Assembly: GCF_040050925.1 (NCBI RefSeq)
Contig: NZ_CP157390.1
Span: 2,542,001-2,606,000 of the forward strand
Length of the DNA: 64,000 bases
Reading direction: 5' to 3'
Origin: Leifsonia sp. NPDC080035
GTDB lineage: Bacteria; Actinomycetota; Actinomycetes; Actinomycetales; Microbacteriaceae
A model generated the notes under the pieces. The model searched no databases, was not told where the DNA came from, and saw nothing but the letters and a program-made list of their open reading frames with translations. This document shows, piece after piece, positions 9,167 through 20,379 of this stretch; the first letter of the stretch is position 1; each line of letters opens with the position of its first letter. The position numbers and the translations under genes are program-made.

Positions 9167-9190
9167 TCCGCCCTTCGTGATCCGGGCGGA
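9167..9190 (+). promoter_or_regulatory. Hairpin in the hpf leader
   Basis: TCCGCCC (9167-9173) pairs with GGGCGGA (9184-9190), leaving a 10-base loop, upstream of the GGGAGG ribosome site of hpf. TACGGT near 9141 is a plausible -10 box, so the hairpin would be in the mRNA leader. A regulatory role is conjecture. Confidence 0.3.
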
Positions 9191-9216
9191 CGTCACGCCC
9201 GATCAGGGAGGTCTCC

Positions 9217-9918
9217 ATGGACATCAACATCGTCGGACGCAACCTGGGAATCACTGATCGCTTCCGTGAATACGCGACCGAGAAGTCGGACAAGGTCGCG
9301 CATCTGGCGGAGCGGGCCATCTCCTTCGAGATCAAGGTCAGCCGCCACAACGAGAAGCTCGGATCCCAGAACGGCGACGACCGGGTCGAGTTGACGCTCG
9401 TCGGACCGAGGGCCGTCGTACGGTCCGAGGCGACGGGGACCGACAAGTACGCCGCGTTCGACATCGCGCTCGGGAAGCTTCTCGAGCGTGTCCGGAGAGC
9501 CAAGGACAGGCGCAAGGTGCATCGCGGGCAGCATCGCCCGACGTCCCTGCGCGAGGCGAGCACGGACGGCTTCAGCGCGGTCGGCCTCGCAGCGGCGCCC
9601 GTGTCGGTGCTCGACCAGGTCCGCACCGGGAGCACACCCGTGGTCTCCGACGAGCAGGCGGAGGCGGTGGAGGCGGACGAGGAGTACTGCCCGGTCGTGA
9701 TCCGCCACAAGGTGTTCGCCAGCGTCCCGATGACGGTGGACGACGCGCTCTACTACATGGAGCTCGTCGGGCACGACTTCTACCTGTTCGTGGACCAGGA
9801 GACCAAGCGACCGAGCGTCGTCTACCGCCGCAAGGGCTGGGACTACGGCGTGATCGCGCTGGACGACGAGGCCGAGGAGCTGCAGGAGGTGGCGACGGCG
9901 GAGCGCAAGCTCGGCTGA
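9217..9918 (+). CDS. hpf: Long-form ribosome hibernation promoting factor HPF
   Basis: A 233-residue long HPF. The N-terminal ribosome-binding domain (residues 1-100, MDINIVGRNLGITDRFREYA...KVSRHNEK) blocks the decoding region; the C-terminal domain (about residues 170-230, PVVIRHKVFASVPMTVDDALYYMELVGHDFYLFVD) mediates 100S ribosome dimerisation. A linker rich in Ala and Val joins them. The ATG is preceded by AGGGAGG. It stands alone before a perfect hairpin terminator and upstream of secA, as in mycobacteria (Rv3241c-secA1). HPF is typically induced in stationary phase or hypoxia. Confidence 0.96.
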   Translation: MDINIVGRNLGITDRFREYATEKSDKVAHLAERAISFEIKVSRHNEKLGSQNGDDRVELTLVGPRAVVRSEATGTDKYAAFDIALGKLLERVRRAKDRRKVHRGQHRPTSLREASTDGFSAVGLAAAPVSVLDQVRTGSTPVVSDEQAEAVEADEEYCPVVIRHKVFASVPMTVDDALYYMELVGHDFYLFVDQETKRPSVVYRRKGWDYGVIALDDEAEELQEVATAERKLG

Positions 9919-9933
9919 GAGACGCAGAACACG

Positions 9934-9980
9934 CGCCGATGGTGTGCGCCCGGGCGGCGCACACCATCGGCGTCCTTTTT
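9934..9980 (+). terminator. Intrinsic terminator after hpf
   Basis: A perfect 17-base-pair stem (9934-9950 with 9956-9972), a five-base loop and the T-rich tail TCCTTTTT. This is the clearest Rho-independent terminator in the window and separates hpf from secA. Confidence 0.93.
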
Positions 9981-10157
9981 GGCGGCGTCCTTCTGCCCGC
10001 GCGTGCGGCGGCCTCGGAGCGGCCTTTCAGCTTCCGCTGGACCCGCTCTGCGGCTGAGCAAGTACGATGTCCCTATCGTCGGCGGAGTCTGCCGTCGTCG
10101 TGCGCCCGCCGGGGCGCGGGCATCATCGGCCCGACCGAGCAAAAGTGGAGTGCATCA

Positions 10158-12959
<2,802 letters not shown>

Positions 12960-12975
12960 CGACGCAGGAGTGAAC

Positions 12976-13006
12976 GGTGCGGCGGCCCCGGCGGGGCCGC
13001 CGCACC
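12976..13006 (+). terminator. GC-rich hairpin after secA
   Basis: A perfect 14-base-pair stem (12976-12989 with 12993-13006) with a three-base loop, 16 bases after the secA stop. Only a short TTT follows, so it is a strong hairpin with a weak U-tract. Confidence 0.75.
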
Positions 13007-13072
13007 GGCGTTTCCGCACGGTTCGAACTTTCGGACGATGCCGGCACGACCGCGGCACGCGAGGCTGGAACC

Positions 13073-13516
13073 ATGAAGCTCTCGTTCGTCGCCGCCTCCG
13101 TCTATCTCGCCCTCGGCATCGCCTCCGGACTGTTCTACCGGGAGTTCACGAAGGCCAACGACGCGGCCGACGGCGTCGCCACCCAGCTGAGCGTCGTGCA
13201 CACCCATCTGCTCGTCCTCGGCTTCGTGGTGTTCCTGATCGTGCTCGTGCTCGACCGGATCTTCGCGATCGCGCGTGGCCCGCTCTTCCACTGGTTCTTC
13301 TGGACGTACAACGCCGGCCTTCTGCTCACCACCGCGATGATGGTGGTGCACGGCTCGCTGACGGTGCTGGGGGAGCAGAGCTCATCGGCGATCGCCGGCA
13401 TCGCGGGGATGGGCCACATCCTGCTCACGATCGCGCTCGCGCTCCTGATGACGTCGCTGGGCCGGCGGATCTTCGGCCTGGGGTCGCGGGCGAACACCGC
13501 CATCACAGCACCGTGA
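13073..13516 (+). CDS. DUF2871 small membrane protein
   Basis: A 147-residue protein with four predicted membrane helices (about residues 5-22, 38-60, 72-92, 106-130). It matches the DUF2871 family in pattern (MKLSFVAASVYLALGIASGLFYREFTK and conserved histidines in SVVHTHLLVLGF and MMVVHG). The paired histidines inside helices hint at haem or metal ligation, but no function is known. Its 3' end overlaps the convergent Rv3235-like gene by 14 bases. GAGGCT six bases before the ATG could be a leaderless -10 box. Confidence 0.8.
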   Translation: MKLSFVAASVYLALGIASGLFYREFTKANDAADGVATQLSVVHTHLLVLGFVVFLIVLVLDRIFAIARGPLFHWFFWTYNAGLLLTTAMMVVHGSLTVLGEQSSSAIAGIAGMGHILLTIALALLMTSLGRRIFGLGSRANTAITAP

Positions 13517-13970
13517 TCGCGGTCGCGCGCCAGCGGGAGCGGTGACGCTCGAGCCGCATCGCGATCGCCCGGGAACGTGCACGCTCGTGGACGACCACGA
13601 CCGCCTCGACCGTCGCCTCGTCGAGCGTGCAGAGGTGCGGGACGCCGATGCGCACCCGGGGACGCATCGCCCGCGCGCCCGTCGCACGGCGCGCGCGGCC
13701 GGCGATGACCGTCCGCCGCATCAACTGGACGAACACGGCGTCGCTGATCCAGCGTGCGATGTGGTCGAGCGATCGCGCGCCGGCGATGATCTCGACCACG
13801 CAGAGCGCCAGGTTGGCGCACAGCAGGCCGGGATCGCGGTCGAGAACGGCCTCCGTCGTCGGCACGAGGGACAGGGCGGGCGTCGTGACCTGGTCGGCGT
13901 CGTCGGCGCCGTCGGCCGGTTCCGCCACGCCGACGTCCGCATCCCTCTCGATGCCGATGCTGCTTTGCAT
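13503..13970 (-). CDS. Rv3235-family protein
   Basis: A 155-residue protein with an acidic N-terminal third, then a conserved core (LCANLALCVVEIIAGARSLDHIARWISDAVFVQLMRR) and a basic C-terminal part with RPRVRIGVPHLCTLDEATVEAVVVVHERARSRAIAMRLE. This core is typical of the actinobacterial Rv3235 family, found near secA. The ATG at 13970 has a perfect AGGAGGGG ribosome site. No enzymatic motif is seen and function is unknown. It is convergent with and overlaps the DUF2871 gene. Confidence 0.8.
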   Translation of the reverse strand: MQSSIGIERDADVGVAEPADGADDADQVTTPALSLVPTTEAVLDRDPGLLCANLALCVVEIIAGARSLDHIARWISDAVFVQLMRRTVIAGRARRATGARAMRPRVRIGVPHLCTLDEATVEAVVVVHERARSRAIAMRLERHRSRWRATAITVL

Positions 13971-14077
13971 GACCCCTCCTCCAGACCTCGCGCGTCCCCG
14001 GCGCGGCGAGCCTCACTCAACCAGCGCCCCCGCCGCCGTGACCAGAGCCCGAACGCGGGTGTGGATCGGCGTCCGCC

Positions 14078-14083
14078 TACACT
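14078..14083 (+). promoter_or_regulatory. -10 box giving a leaderless mRNA for the PdtaS-like kinase
   Basis: TACACT ends exactly six bases before the GTG at 14090, so transcription should begin at or next to the start codon. No ribosome site fits at normal spacing. Confidence 0.6.
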
Positions 14084-14089
14084 TGAGGG

Positions 14090-15583
14090 GTGTCGACGCT
14101 CAGTGATCTCGTTCATGCCCAGGGACGCTCCTCCGAGGACGATGTCGAATGGCTCCACGGTCTCGTCGGCGACTGGCAGCTGCTCGCCGACCTTGCGTTC
14201 GCGGACATCGTGCTGTGGGTTCCGACGACCGATGACGACTTCGTCGCCGTGGCGCACGCGCGCCCGTCGAGTGCCGCGACGCTCTTCTACCGCGACTTCG
14301 TCGGCCAGCGGATCAAGCCGGAGTGGCGCCAGCAGGTCACGGACGCCTACCGCACCAAGGAGATCATCGACACCTCGGCGCCCGACTGGTACGAGGAGAC
14401 GCCGACCCGCGTGCGCGCCGTCCCGGTCATCCGCCGGCTGACGGTGCACTCGCCCGACACCGCGGACGAGCCCGTCGCCGTGATCACCCGGCACACCAAT
14501 CTCAGCGAGGCGCGCACCCCGAGCCGCCAGGAGCTCACCTTCAACGACTGCGCGAACGACCTGTTCAACATGATCGCGACCGGCGACTTCCCCGACCTCG
14601 GCGCGCCCGCCGCGCCGCGCAGGGGTGCCCCTCGCGCCGCCGACGGCCTCATCCGGCTGGACGTGGACGGCACCACCACCTTCGCGAGCCCAAACGCCCT
14701 GAGCGCCTTCAACAGGATGGGCTTCACCGGTGAGCTCGAGGGCGAGTCGCTCGCCACCGTCACGACGGGTCTGCTCGCCGGCACCATCACCGTCGACGAG
14801 TCGCTGCCGCTGGTCGTGACCGGCCGGGCGCCGTGGCGGACCGACATCGAGGCGCGCGGGGTGACGGTGTCGCTCCGCGCCATCCCGATCCGCAACCGGG
14901 GCGAGCGGGTCGGCGCCATCGTCCTCTGCCGCGACGTGTCCGAGCAGCGCCACCAGGAGCGCGAGCTGATCACCAAGGATGCGACCATCCGCGAGATCCA
15001 CCACCGGGTGAAGAACAACCTCCAGACGGTCGCCTCGCTGCTGCGCATCCAGGCGAGGCGGACGCACTCCGAGGAGGCGCGCGAGGCGCTCAGCCAGGCC
15101 ATGCGCCGCGTCGCCGCGATCGCCGTCGTCCACGACACCCTCTCGACGGGCCTCGCGCAGATCGTCGACTTCGACGACGTGTTCGATCGCGTGCTGCTGC
15201 TCGTCGCCGAGGTCGCCGCGAGCCACACGACCACGGTGCATCCCAAGAAGTCCGGCACCTTCGGGTCGCTGCCGAGCGAGTACGCGACGCCGCTCGCGCT
15301 CGCGCTCACCGAGCTCGTGACCAACGCGGTGGAGCACGGCCTGGCGGGGCGCGAGGGCCAGGTCGAGATCATCGCGCACCGGTCGTCCGACTCGCTCACC
15401 GTCAAGGTCGTCGACAACGGCTCCGGCCTGCCCGAGGGCAAGGTCGGAAGCGGGCTCGGCACGCAGATCGTGCGCACCCTCATCCAGGGCGAGCTGGGCG
15501 GCGCGATCGACTGGCACACGATGATGGGACAGGGCACCGAGGTCACCATCGAGGTGCCGCTGCGCTATCTGACGAAGGCCTGA
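14090..15583 (+). CDS. pdtaS: Sensor histidine kinase, PdtaS-like (HisKA_2/HWE type)
   Basis: A 497-residue soluble kinase with no membrane segment. The N-terminal GAF-like domain starts STLSDLVHAQGRSSEDDVEWLHGLVGDWQLLADLAF as in mycobacterial PdtaS; a PAS-like domain follows (about residues 185-290). The HisKA_2 dimerisation motif EIHHRVKNNLQTVASLL has H304/H305, H305 being the likely phosphoacceptor. The ATPase domain has N box LTELVTNAVEHG and G boxes VDNGSGLPEG and GSGLGTQI. PdtaS normally signals to an ANTAR antiterminator (PdtaR), not encoded here. The GTG start is leaderless. Confidence 0.9.
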   Translation: MSTLSDLVHAQGRSSEDDVEWLHGLVGDWQLLADLAFADIVLWVPTTDDDFVAVAHARPSSAATLFYRDFVGQRIKPEWRQQVTDAYRTKEIIDTSAPDWYEETPTRVRAVPVIRRLTVHSPDTADEPVAVITRHTNLSEARTPSRQELTFNDCANDLFNMIATGDFPDLGAPAAPRRGAPRAADGLIRLDVDGTTTFASPNALSAFNRMGFTGELEGESLATVTTGLLAGTITVDESLPLVVTGRAPWRTDIEARGVTVSLRAIPIRNRGERVGAIVLCRDVSEQRHQERELITKDATIREIHHRVKNNLQTVASLLRIQARRTHSEEAREALSQAMRRVAAIAVVHDTLSTGLAQIVDFDDVFDRVLLLVAEVAASHTTTVHPKKSGTFGSLPSEYATPLALALTELVTNAVEHGLAGREGQVEIIAHRSSDSLTVKVVDNGSGLPEGKVGSGLGTQIVRTLIQGELGGAIDWHTMMGQGTEVTIEVPLRYLTKA

Positions 15584-15699
15584 CGAACGCGTCGCTTCCG
15601 AGCGGAATGTCCAGCGGGCCGGCTGCGGCGAATCGTCGCGGCGGACGAATCGTCGCCGTGTTGACAGGCACCGGTGGGGTGCCGGAAGAATGGTCGGCC

Positions 15700-16077
15700 G
15701 TGACCACTGCCGATGCATCCCACCAGAACGTCCGCCGTCCCTCGATCGCCCTCGATGGCAAGTCGTTCGACATGATCTCGTCGACCTCGAGCGCCGTGGA
15801 TGCCGCCGCGCCCACCCGGTTCCTGTACCGCGAGGCGGACGGTGTGCTGTGGGGCGACTACACCGGCGACACGGTGACCGTCGGCCGGTTCGTGGGCCGC
15901 CGCGAGGACGACGAGCTGCACATCTCGTTCGTGCACCGCGGAGTGGACGGGAGCACCGCGCAGGGCTCGGCGGTCTCGCAGGTGAGCATCGACGAGACGG
16001 GGCGCCTCGTCCTCACCGAGCGCTACGCGACGCCGGACGGCGCGGAGCACATCTCGGTCTGCCGCGAGGTCGGCTGA
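15700..16077 (+). CDS. Conserved small protein of unknown function (often mislabelled n-acetylglutamate synthase)
   Basis: A 125-residue protein with alternating strand pattern (TRFLYREADGVLWGDYTGDTVTVGRFVGRREDDELHISFVHRGVDG...GRLVLTERYATPDGAEHISVCREVG), consistent with a small beta-barrel. Similar proteins carry the name n-acetylglutamate synthase in databases, but there is no acetyltransferase motif, so I do not endorse it. I start at GTG 15700: TTGACA at 15661 and AAGAAT at 15686-15691 give a near-leaderless mRNA. An ATG at 15610 in the same frame would add 30 residues of poor character. Confidence 0.7.
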   Translation: MTTADASHQNVRRPSIALDGKSFDMISSTSSAVDAAAPTRFLYREADGVLWGDYTGDTVTVGRFVGRREDDELHISFVHRGVDGSTAQGSAVSQVSIDETGRLVLTERYATPDGAEHISVCREVG

Positions 16078-16126
16078 GCGCGGCGAGCTGCGCGCCGCGC
16101 GCCTGCATCCCGGGAAAAGGACCCGG

Positions 16127-16690
16127 TCAGCGGCGTTTCCGTTCCGCGTGCAGGCGCTCGGCGCGCTGATCGCTGGTGCGCACGAAGCGCGTCATCCCCA
16201 TCCGCTCGCCGGAGGCCTGCAGGGTGTCCGACACCGGCTCCGGCAGGCGCAGCGAGACCTGCGCCGAGTACTCGTCCATCAGGAAGACGGTGACGGTGGC
16301 CTTGATCGACGGCCACTGCGCAAGCCGGGTCGCGACGAGATTGTGGATGGCTGACACCCCGCTCGCGCGCACCAGCAGCATCGCGTCGTGCTCGCCGGTC
16401 ATCACCGTGAAGTACTCCAGTTCGGGCAGCGTCTCCACGCGGGCTCGGAAGTCGGCCCACTGGCTCTGCCGCAGCGTCACGAAGACCAGCGCCGCCACGC
16501 TGAGACCGACCGCCTGCGGGTCGATGTCGGCGTGGATCCCGCGGATCACACCGTCGGAGACGAGCGCTTCGTAGCGCGCATAGGCGTTGGAACGGGAGAT
16601 CCCCAGCTGCTCGGCGAGGGCGGCGATGGAGATCCGGCCGTCCTCGCGCAGGAGTTCGAGCATCTTCAGATGCGTCTCGTCGAGTTCCAT
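16127..16690 (-). CDS. Lrp/AsnC-family transcriptional regulator
   Basis: A 187-residue regulator. The N-terminal winged helix (residues 1-55, LDETHLKMLELLREDGRISIAALAEQLGISRSNAYARYEAL) is followed by the alpha-beta RAM ligand-binding domain (about residues 65-145) and a basic tail. Lrp/AsnC proteins sense amino acids and regulate transport and metabolism. It is divergent from a peptide ABC operon, which makes that operon its likely target; this is inference from position. A TATTAT -10 box on its own strand at 16741-16746 lies in the shared promoter region. Confidence 0.9.
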   Translation of the reverse strand: MELDETHLKMLELLREDGRISIAALAEQLGISRSNAYARYEALVSDGVIRGIHADIDPQAVGLSVAALVFVTLRQSQWADFRARVETLPELEYFTVMTGEHDAMLLVRASGVSAIHNLVATRLAQWPSIKATVTVFLMDEYSAQVSLRLPEPVSDTLQASGERMGMTRFVRTSDQRAERLHAERKRR

Positions 16691-16798
16691 GCGCCCTCAC
16701 ATTCGTCCAACCGGGGTCGATTCATCCCCACTGTTTGGAGATAATATGCCGCGCAGCGGGGAGGTGGCTACATTTTGTTCCGCTGAATTGGTCGTGAG

Positions 16799-16828
16799 TT
16801 GACACTCCGTTCCGCGACCCAGTACTTT
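16799..16828 (+). promoter_or_regulatory. Promoter of the first peptide ABC operon
   Basis: TTGACA (16799-16804), 18 bases, then TACTTT (16823-16828). The start site would be near 16835, giving a leader of about 30 bases with AAAGGGG before the GTG at 16867. It is the best sigma-70-type promoter in the window. Confidence 0.7.
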
Positions 16829-16866
16829 CACACCTAACCTTCCAACCGAGACCAAAGGGGTCACCC

Positions 16867-18432
16867 GTGTCCCACTCCCTGCGTCGCGCGGCCGTCGTCG
16901 GCCTCGCCGTGGCCAGCGCGCTCGTGCTGAGCGCCTGCTCCGGCACCTCCTCCAGCTCCTCCTCCGCCGGGAAGTCGATCGTGGTCGACGCCTCGTTCGA
17001 CCTGAAGACGGCCGACCCGAACCGCGAGTACGAGACCACCGGCGGCATCGTCGCGCACGCCCTCTACCAGACGCTGCTCACCTTCGACGGCTCCGATGTC
17101 TCGAAGCCGGTCGACGGCCTCGCCAGCTACACGATGTCGTCGGACAACAAGGTCATGACCTTGACGATGAAGGACGGCGGCGTCTTCTCGGACGGGTCGA
17201 AGATCACCGCCGACGACGCGCTGTTCTCCCTCAAGCGGGTGCAGGGCATCAAGGGCAACCCCTCGTTCCTGCTCGACGGCATCACCGTCGCCAAGACCTC
17301 GGACACCACCCTCACGCTGACCTCGGCCACGCCCAACCCGGCGCTGCCGTACATCCTGCCGAACCCCGCGCTCGGCGTGGTGAACAAGAAGGTCGTCGAG
17401 GAGAACGGCGGGTCGGACTCCGACTCCGACAAGGCCGAGTCGTTCCTCAACAAGACCTCCGCCGGGTCCGGGCCCTACGTCCTCGAGTCGTTCGACGCGG
17501 CCTCCCAGGTGGTGCTGACGAAGAACCCCAAGTACACCGGCGATGCTCCCGCATACAGCCGCGTCGTGCTCCGCAACGTGCAGGGTCCGACGCAGAAGCT
17601 GAACGTGGAGGCGGGCGACTCGCAGATCGCGCTCGACCTGAACCCCGACCAGGTCGCCGCCCTCGACAGCTCGAAGGTGAACGTCATCTCGGCTCCGTCG
17701 CGGTACACGATCTTCCTGCTCCTGAACCAGGACAAGGCGGTCGACCCGTTCACCAGCAACCCCGACTTCATGACCGCGGTCAAGAAGGGGATCGACTACG
17801 ACAAGATCCTGGACCTCGCAGGCAAGGGCTCGGAGCGCCCGGGCGGTGTCATCCCGTCGATCTTCGTCGGCGCGCTGAAGGCGGACGACGGCAACCAGTT
17901 CGACCTGTCCGCGGCGAAGGCCGCCCTGGCGAAGTCCGGCTACAGCGGCCAGAGCGTGAAGCTGAACTTCCCCAACGACATCACCGTGCAGGGCCTGTCG
18001 CTGCAGGCGGTGGCCGAGTCCATCCAGGCTCAGCTGAAGACCGTCGGCATCACGGTGCAGCTCGCCCCTGCCCCGGTCGCGACCGAGCTCGACGCCTACC
18101 GCAACGGCAAGGAGTCGGTCGGCCTCTGGTACTGGGGACCGGACTTCCCGGACCCCTCGAACAACCTCGCATTCACCCCGGGCGAGCTCGTCGGCCTCCG
18201 CGCCGGCTGGGCGAAGGGCGCGGACGCGACCGTGAGCGACCTCGCGGCGAAGGCCCAGGCCGCGACCGGCGACGCCCGCGCGGCGGCCTACCAGGCCATG
18301 CAGAAGGCGCAGAACGACTCCGGTCCGTTCATCCCGCTGCTCCAGCCCGCGCAGAATGTGGTGACGGCGAAGTCGGTGTCGTCCGTGTCGCTCAACCCGC
18401 TGTGGACGATCGACTTTGCGAGCACCAAGTAG
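16867..18432 (+). CDS. Peptide ABC transporter substrate-binding lipoprotein (SBP family 5)
   Basis: A 521-residue extracytoplasmic binding protein. A signal peptide ends at lipobox cysteine C24 (LSAC). The family 5 core is visible: DLKTADPNREYETTGGIVAHALYQTLLTF, then AGSGPYVLESFDAASQVVLTKNPKYTGDAPAYSRVVLRNVQ, and a late KAQNDSGPFIPLLQPAQNVV segment. It captures di- or oligopeptides (or nickel-like or opine substrates in relatives) for the permeases encoded directly downstream. Start is GTG 16867 with ribosome site AAAGGGG. The stop overlaps the next gene. Confidence 0.93.
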   Translation: MSHSLRRAAVVGLAVASALVLSACSGTSSSSSSAGKSIVVDASFDLKTADPNREYETTGGIVAHALYQTLLTFDGSDVSKPVDGLASYTMSSDNKVMTLTMKDGGVFSDGSKITADDALFSLKRVQGIKGNPSFLLDGITVAKTSDTTLTLTSATPNPALPYILPNPALGVVNKKVVEENGGSDSDSDKAESFLNKTSAGSGPYVLESFDAASQVVLTKNPKYTGDAPAYSRVVLRNVQGPTQKLNVEAGDSQIALDLNPDQVAALDSSKVNVISAPSRYTIFLLLNQDKAVDPFTSNPDFMTAVKKGIDYDKILDLAGKGSERPGGVIPSIFVGALKADDGNQFDLSAAKAALAKSGYSGQSVKLNFPNDITVQGLSLQAVAESIQAQLKTVGITVQLAPAPVATELDAYRNGKESVGLWYWGPDFPDPSNNLAFTPGELVGLRAGWAKGADATVSDLAAKAQAATGDARAAAYQAMQKAQNDSGPFIPLLQPAQNVVTAKSVSSVSLNPLWTIDFASTK

Positions 18433-19492
18433 CACGGCCGAGCGAACCGAGCGCAGCGCGCCGGCGGGTGTCCACCCGCTGGCGCGCTACCTCGGTCTCC
18501 GGCTCGGAATCACCGTCCTCCTGTTGTTCGGCGTCACCCTGGTCACGTTCACGCTGACCAACCTGGTCCCCGCCGACCCGGTGCAGGCGGCGCTCGGCGA
18601 GCAGGCCGCGGGCGACCCCGCGATCGTGGCGAAGTTCCGCCAGGACCAGGGCCTCGACCAGCCACTGCCGGTCCAGTACCTCACCTATCTCGGCCACCTG
18701 CTGCAGGGGAACCTCGGCACCTCGACGCAGACCCGCAACCCGGTCACCGACGACCTGGCGCGCGCATTCCCCGCCACCATCGAGCTGGCGGTCAGCGCGA
18801 TCGTGATCTCGATCATCCTCGGCATCGGGCTCGGCATCGTTGCCGCGCTGAAGCGTCGGACGTTCTGGGACCAGCTCATCCGCGTCGTCAGCCTGATCGG
18901 CGTCTCGATGCCGGCGTTCTGGCTCGCGCTGATCGTCTACTTCGTGTTCTTCTACCAGCTGCACCTGTTCCCCGGCTCCGGCAGGCTGTCGCCGACCGCC
19001 GTGCCGCCGCCGCACGTGACGGGGCTGTACACGCTGGACTCGCTGTTCGCCGGCGACCTGGTGACGTTCGGCGATGCCGTGTCGCACCTGGTGCTCCCTG
19101 CGTCGGTGCTCGCCCTCTACACGATCGGCCTGCTCACCCGGTTCGCGCGGTCCGCGGTGCTCGAGGTCCTCGACCTCGACTACGTTCGCGCGGCGCGGGC
19201 GAAGGGGCTGCCTGGCCGCACCGTGGTGTTCGGCTACGTGCTTCGCGGAGCGCTGGTGCCGATCATCACGGTCGTCGGTCTCGCGTTCGGCTCGCTGCTC
19301 TCCGGCACGGTGCTTGTGGAGAAGATCTACTCCTGGCACGGGCTGGGGGAGTACGCCTACTCGGCGGCGACGAAGCTCGACCTGCCCGCGATCATGGGCG
19401 TGGGCCTGGTCGTCGGCTGCGTCTACATCGGCCTGAACCTCGTCGTCGACGTGGCGTACGGCCTCATCGATCCCCGGGTGAGGGCGGCATGA
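18416..19492 (+). CDS. Peptide ABC transporter permease (DppB/OppB type)
   Basis: A 358-residue inner-membrane permease with about six helices and the family signature near the C-terminus (TRFARSAVLEVLDLDYVRAARAKGLPGRTVVFGYVLRGALVPIITVVGL), which contacts the ATPase. The only workable start is TTG 18416, overlapping the substrate-binding gene by 17 bases; no later ATG or GTG fits before the first helix (RLGITVLLLFGVTLVTFTLTNLVPADP). Translation is therefore probably coupled. Its stop overlaps the next permease (ATGA). Confidence 0.9.
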   Translation: MRAPSSTAERTERSAPAGVHPLARYLGLRLGITVLLLFGVTLVTFTLTNLVPADPVQAALGEQAAGDPAIVAKFRQDQGLDQPLPVQYLTYLGHLLQGNLGTSTQTRNPVTDDLARAFPATIELAVSAIVISIILGIGLGIVAALKRRTFWDQLIRVVSLIGVSMPAFWLALIVYFVFFYQLHLFPGSGRLSPTAVPPPHVTGLYTLDSLFAGDLVTFGDAVSHLVLPASVLALYTIGLLTRFARSAVLEVLDLDYVRAARAKGLPGRTVVFGYVLRGALVPIITVVGLAFGSLLSGTVLVEKIYSWHGLGEYAYSAATKLDLPAIMGVGLVVGCVYIGLNLVVDVAYGLIDPRVRAA

Positions 19493-20379
19493 CGCAGGAC
19501 GTGTTGACCAAGGGGTTGCGCGCCCCCTTCCGCCGCCGGCTCGCGCTGCCGCGGACGCTCCGCACGCCGCTCGCGGTGGTCGGGACGGTGATCATCGCCG
19601 TCTGGCTCGTGATCGCGGTCTTCGCGCCGTGGATCGCCCCGTACGACCCGCTGGCGCAGGACTTCACCAAGCTGCTCGCTCCCAACGCCGTCAACTGGTT
19701 CGGCACCGACGAGGTCGGCAGGGATGTGCTCTCCCGGGTGATCGCGGGTTCGCGCGTCTCCATCCTGCTCGCGCTGCTGCTGGTCGCGGCGTCGCTGGTG
19801 ATCGGGACCGTGCTCGGTGCTCTCGCGGGATATCTCGGCAAGGCGGTGGACGAGGTGATCATGCGGATCGCGGACCTCGTGTTCGCGTTCCCGACGATCA
19901 TCCTCGCGATGGTGATCGCCGCCTCCCTCGGCCCGAGCCTCACCAACGCCGTGATCGCGATGCTGATCGTCTCCTGGCCGGCCTACGCGCGCGTCACACG
20001 CTCGCTCGTGCTCGGCGCCAGGAACAGCGAGTACGTGATCGCCGGCCGTCTGCTGGGGAACAACGCGGTCACGTCGCTGTCCAAGGACATCCTGCCGAAC
20101 ATCATCGCGCCGGTCTTCGTGCTGGCGACGCTGGATGTGGGCACGGCCATCCTGCTGCTCTCCGGCCTGTCGTTCCTGGGCCTCGGCGCGGTGCCGCCGA
20201 CCCCGGACTGGGGCGCGATGGTCTCCTCCGGCGTGCTGAACTTCTCGTCGTGGTGGATCGCCGTCTTCCCGGGCCTCGCGATCCTCAGCGTCGTGCTGGC
20301 CTTCAACTTCCTCGGCGACGCGCTGCGCGACTCGCTCGATCCGCGCACGGCCGAGGGCATCCAGGGGAGGGCGCTGTGA
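19489..20379 (+). CDS. Peptide ABC transporter permease (DppC/OppC type)
   Basis: A 296-residue permease with an N-terminal helix, the characteristic APWIAPYDPLAQDF and NWFGTDEVGRDVLSRVIAGSRVS segments of OppC proteins, and the ATPase-contact loop SWPAYARVTRSLVLGARNSEYVIAGRLLG. It pairs with the preceding permease to form the membrane channel. ATG 19489 overlaps the upstream stop by four bases, and its own stop overlaps the ATPase start (GTGA). Confidence 0.92.
   Translation: MTQDVLTKGLRAPFRRRLALPRTLRTPLAVVGTVIIAVWLVIAVFAPWIAPYDPLAQDFTKLLAPNAVNWFGTDEVGRDVLSRVIAGSRVSILLALLLVAASLVIGTVLGALAGYLGKAVDEVIMRIADLVFAFPTIILAMVIAASLGPSLTNAVIAMLIVSWPAYARVTRSLVLGARNSEYVIAGRLLGNNAVTSLSKDILPNIIAPVFVLATLDVGTAILLLSGLSFLGLGAVPPTPDWGAMVSSGVLNFSSWWIAVFPGLAILSVVLAFNFLGDALRDSLDPRTAEGIQGRAL

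Noticed and set aside
15610..15699. Upstream ATG start for the protein ending at 16077
   Set aside because: The added residues are Gly/Arg/Ala-rich and overlie a TTGACA/AAGAAT promoter; GTG 15700 fits better.
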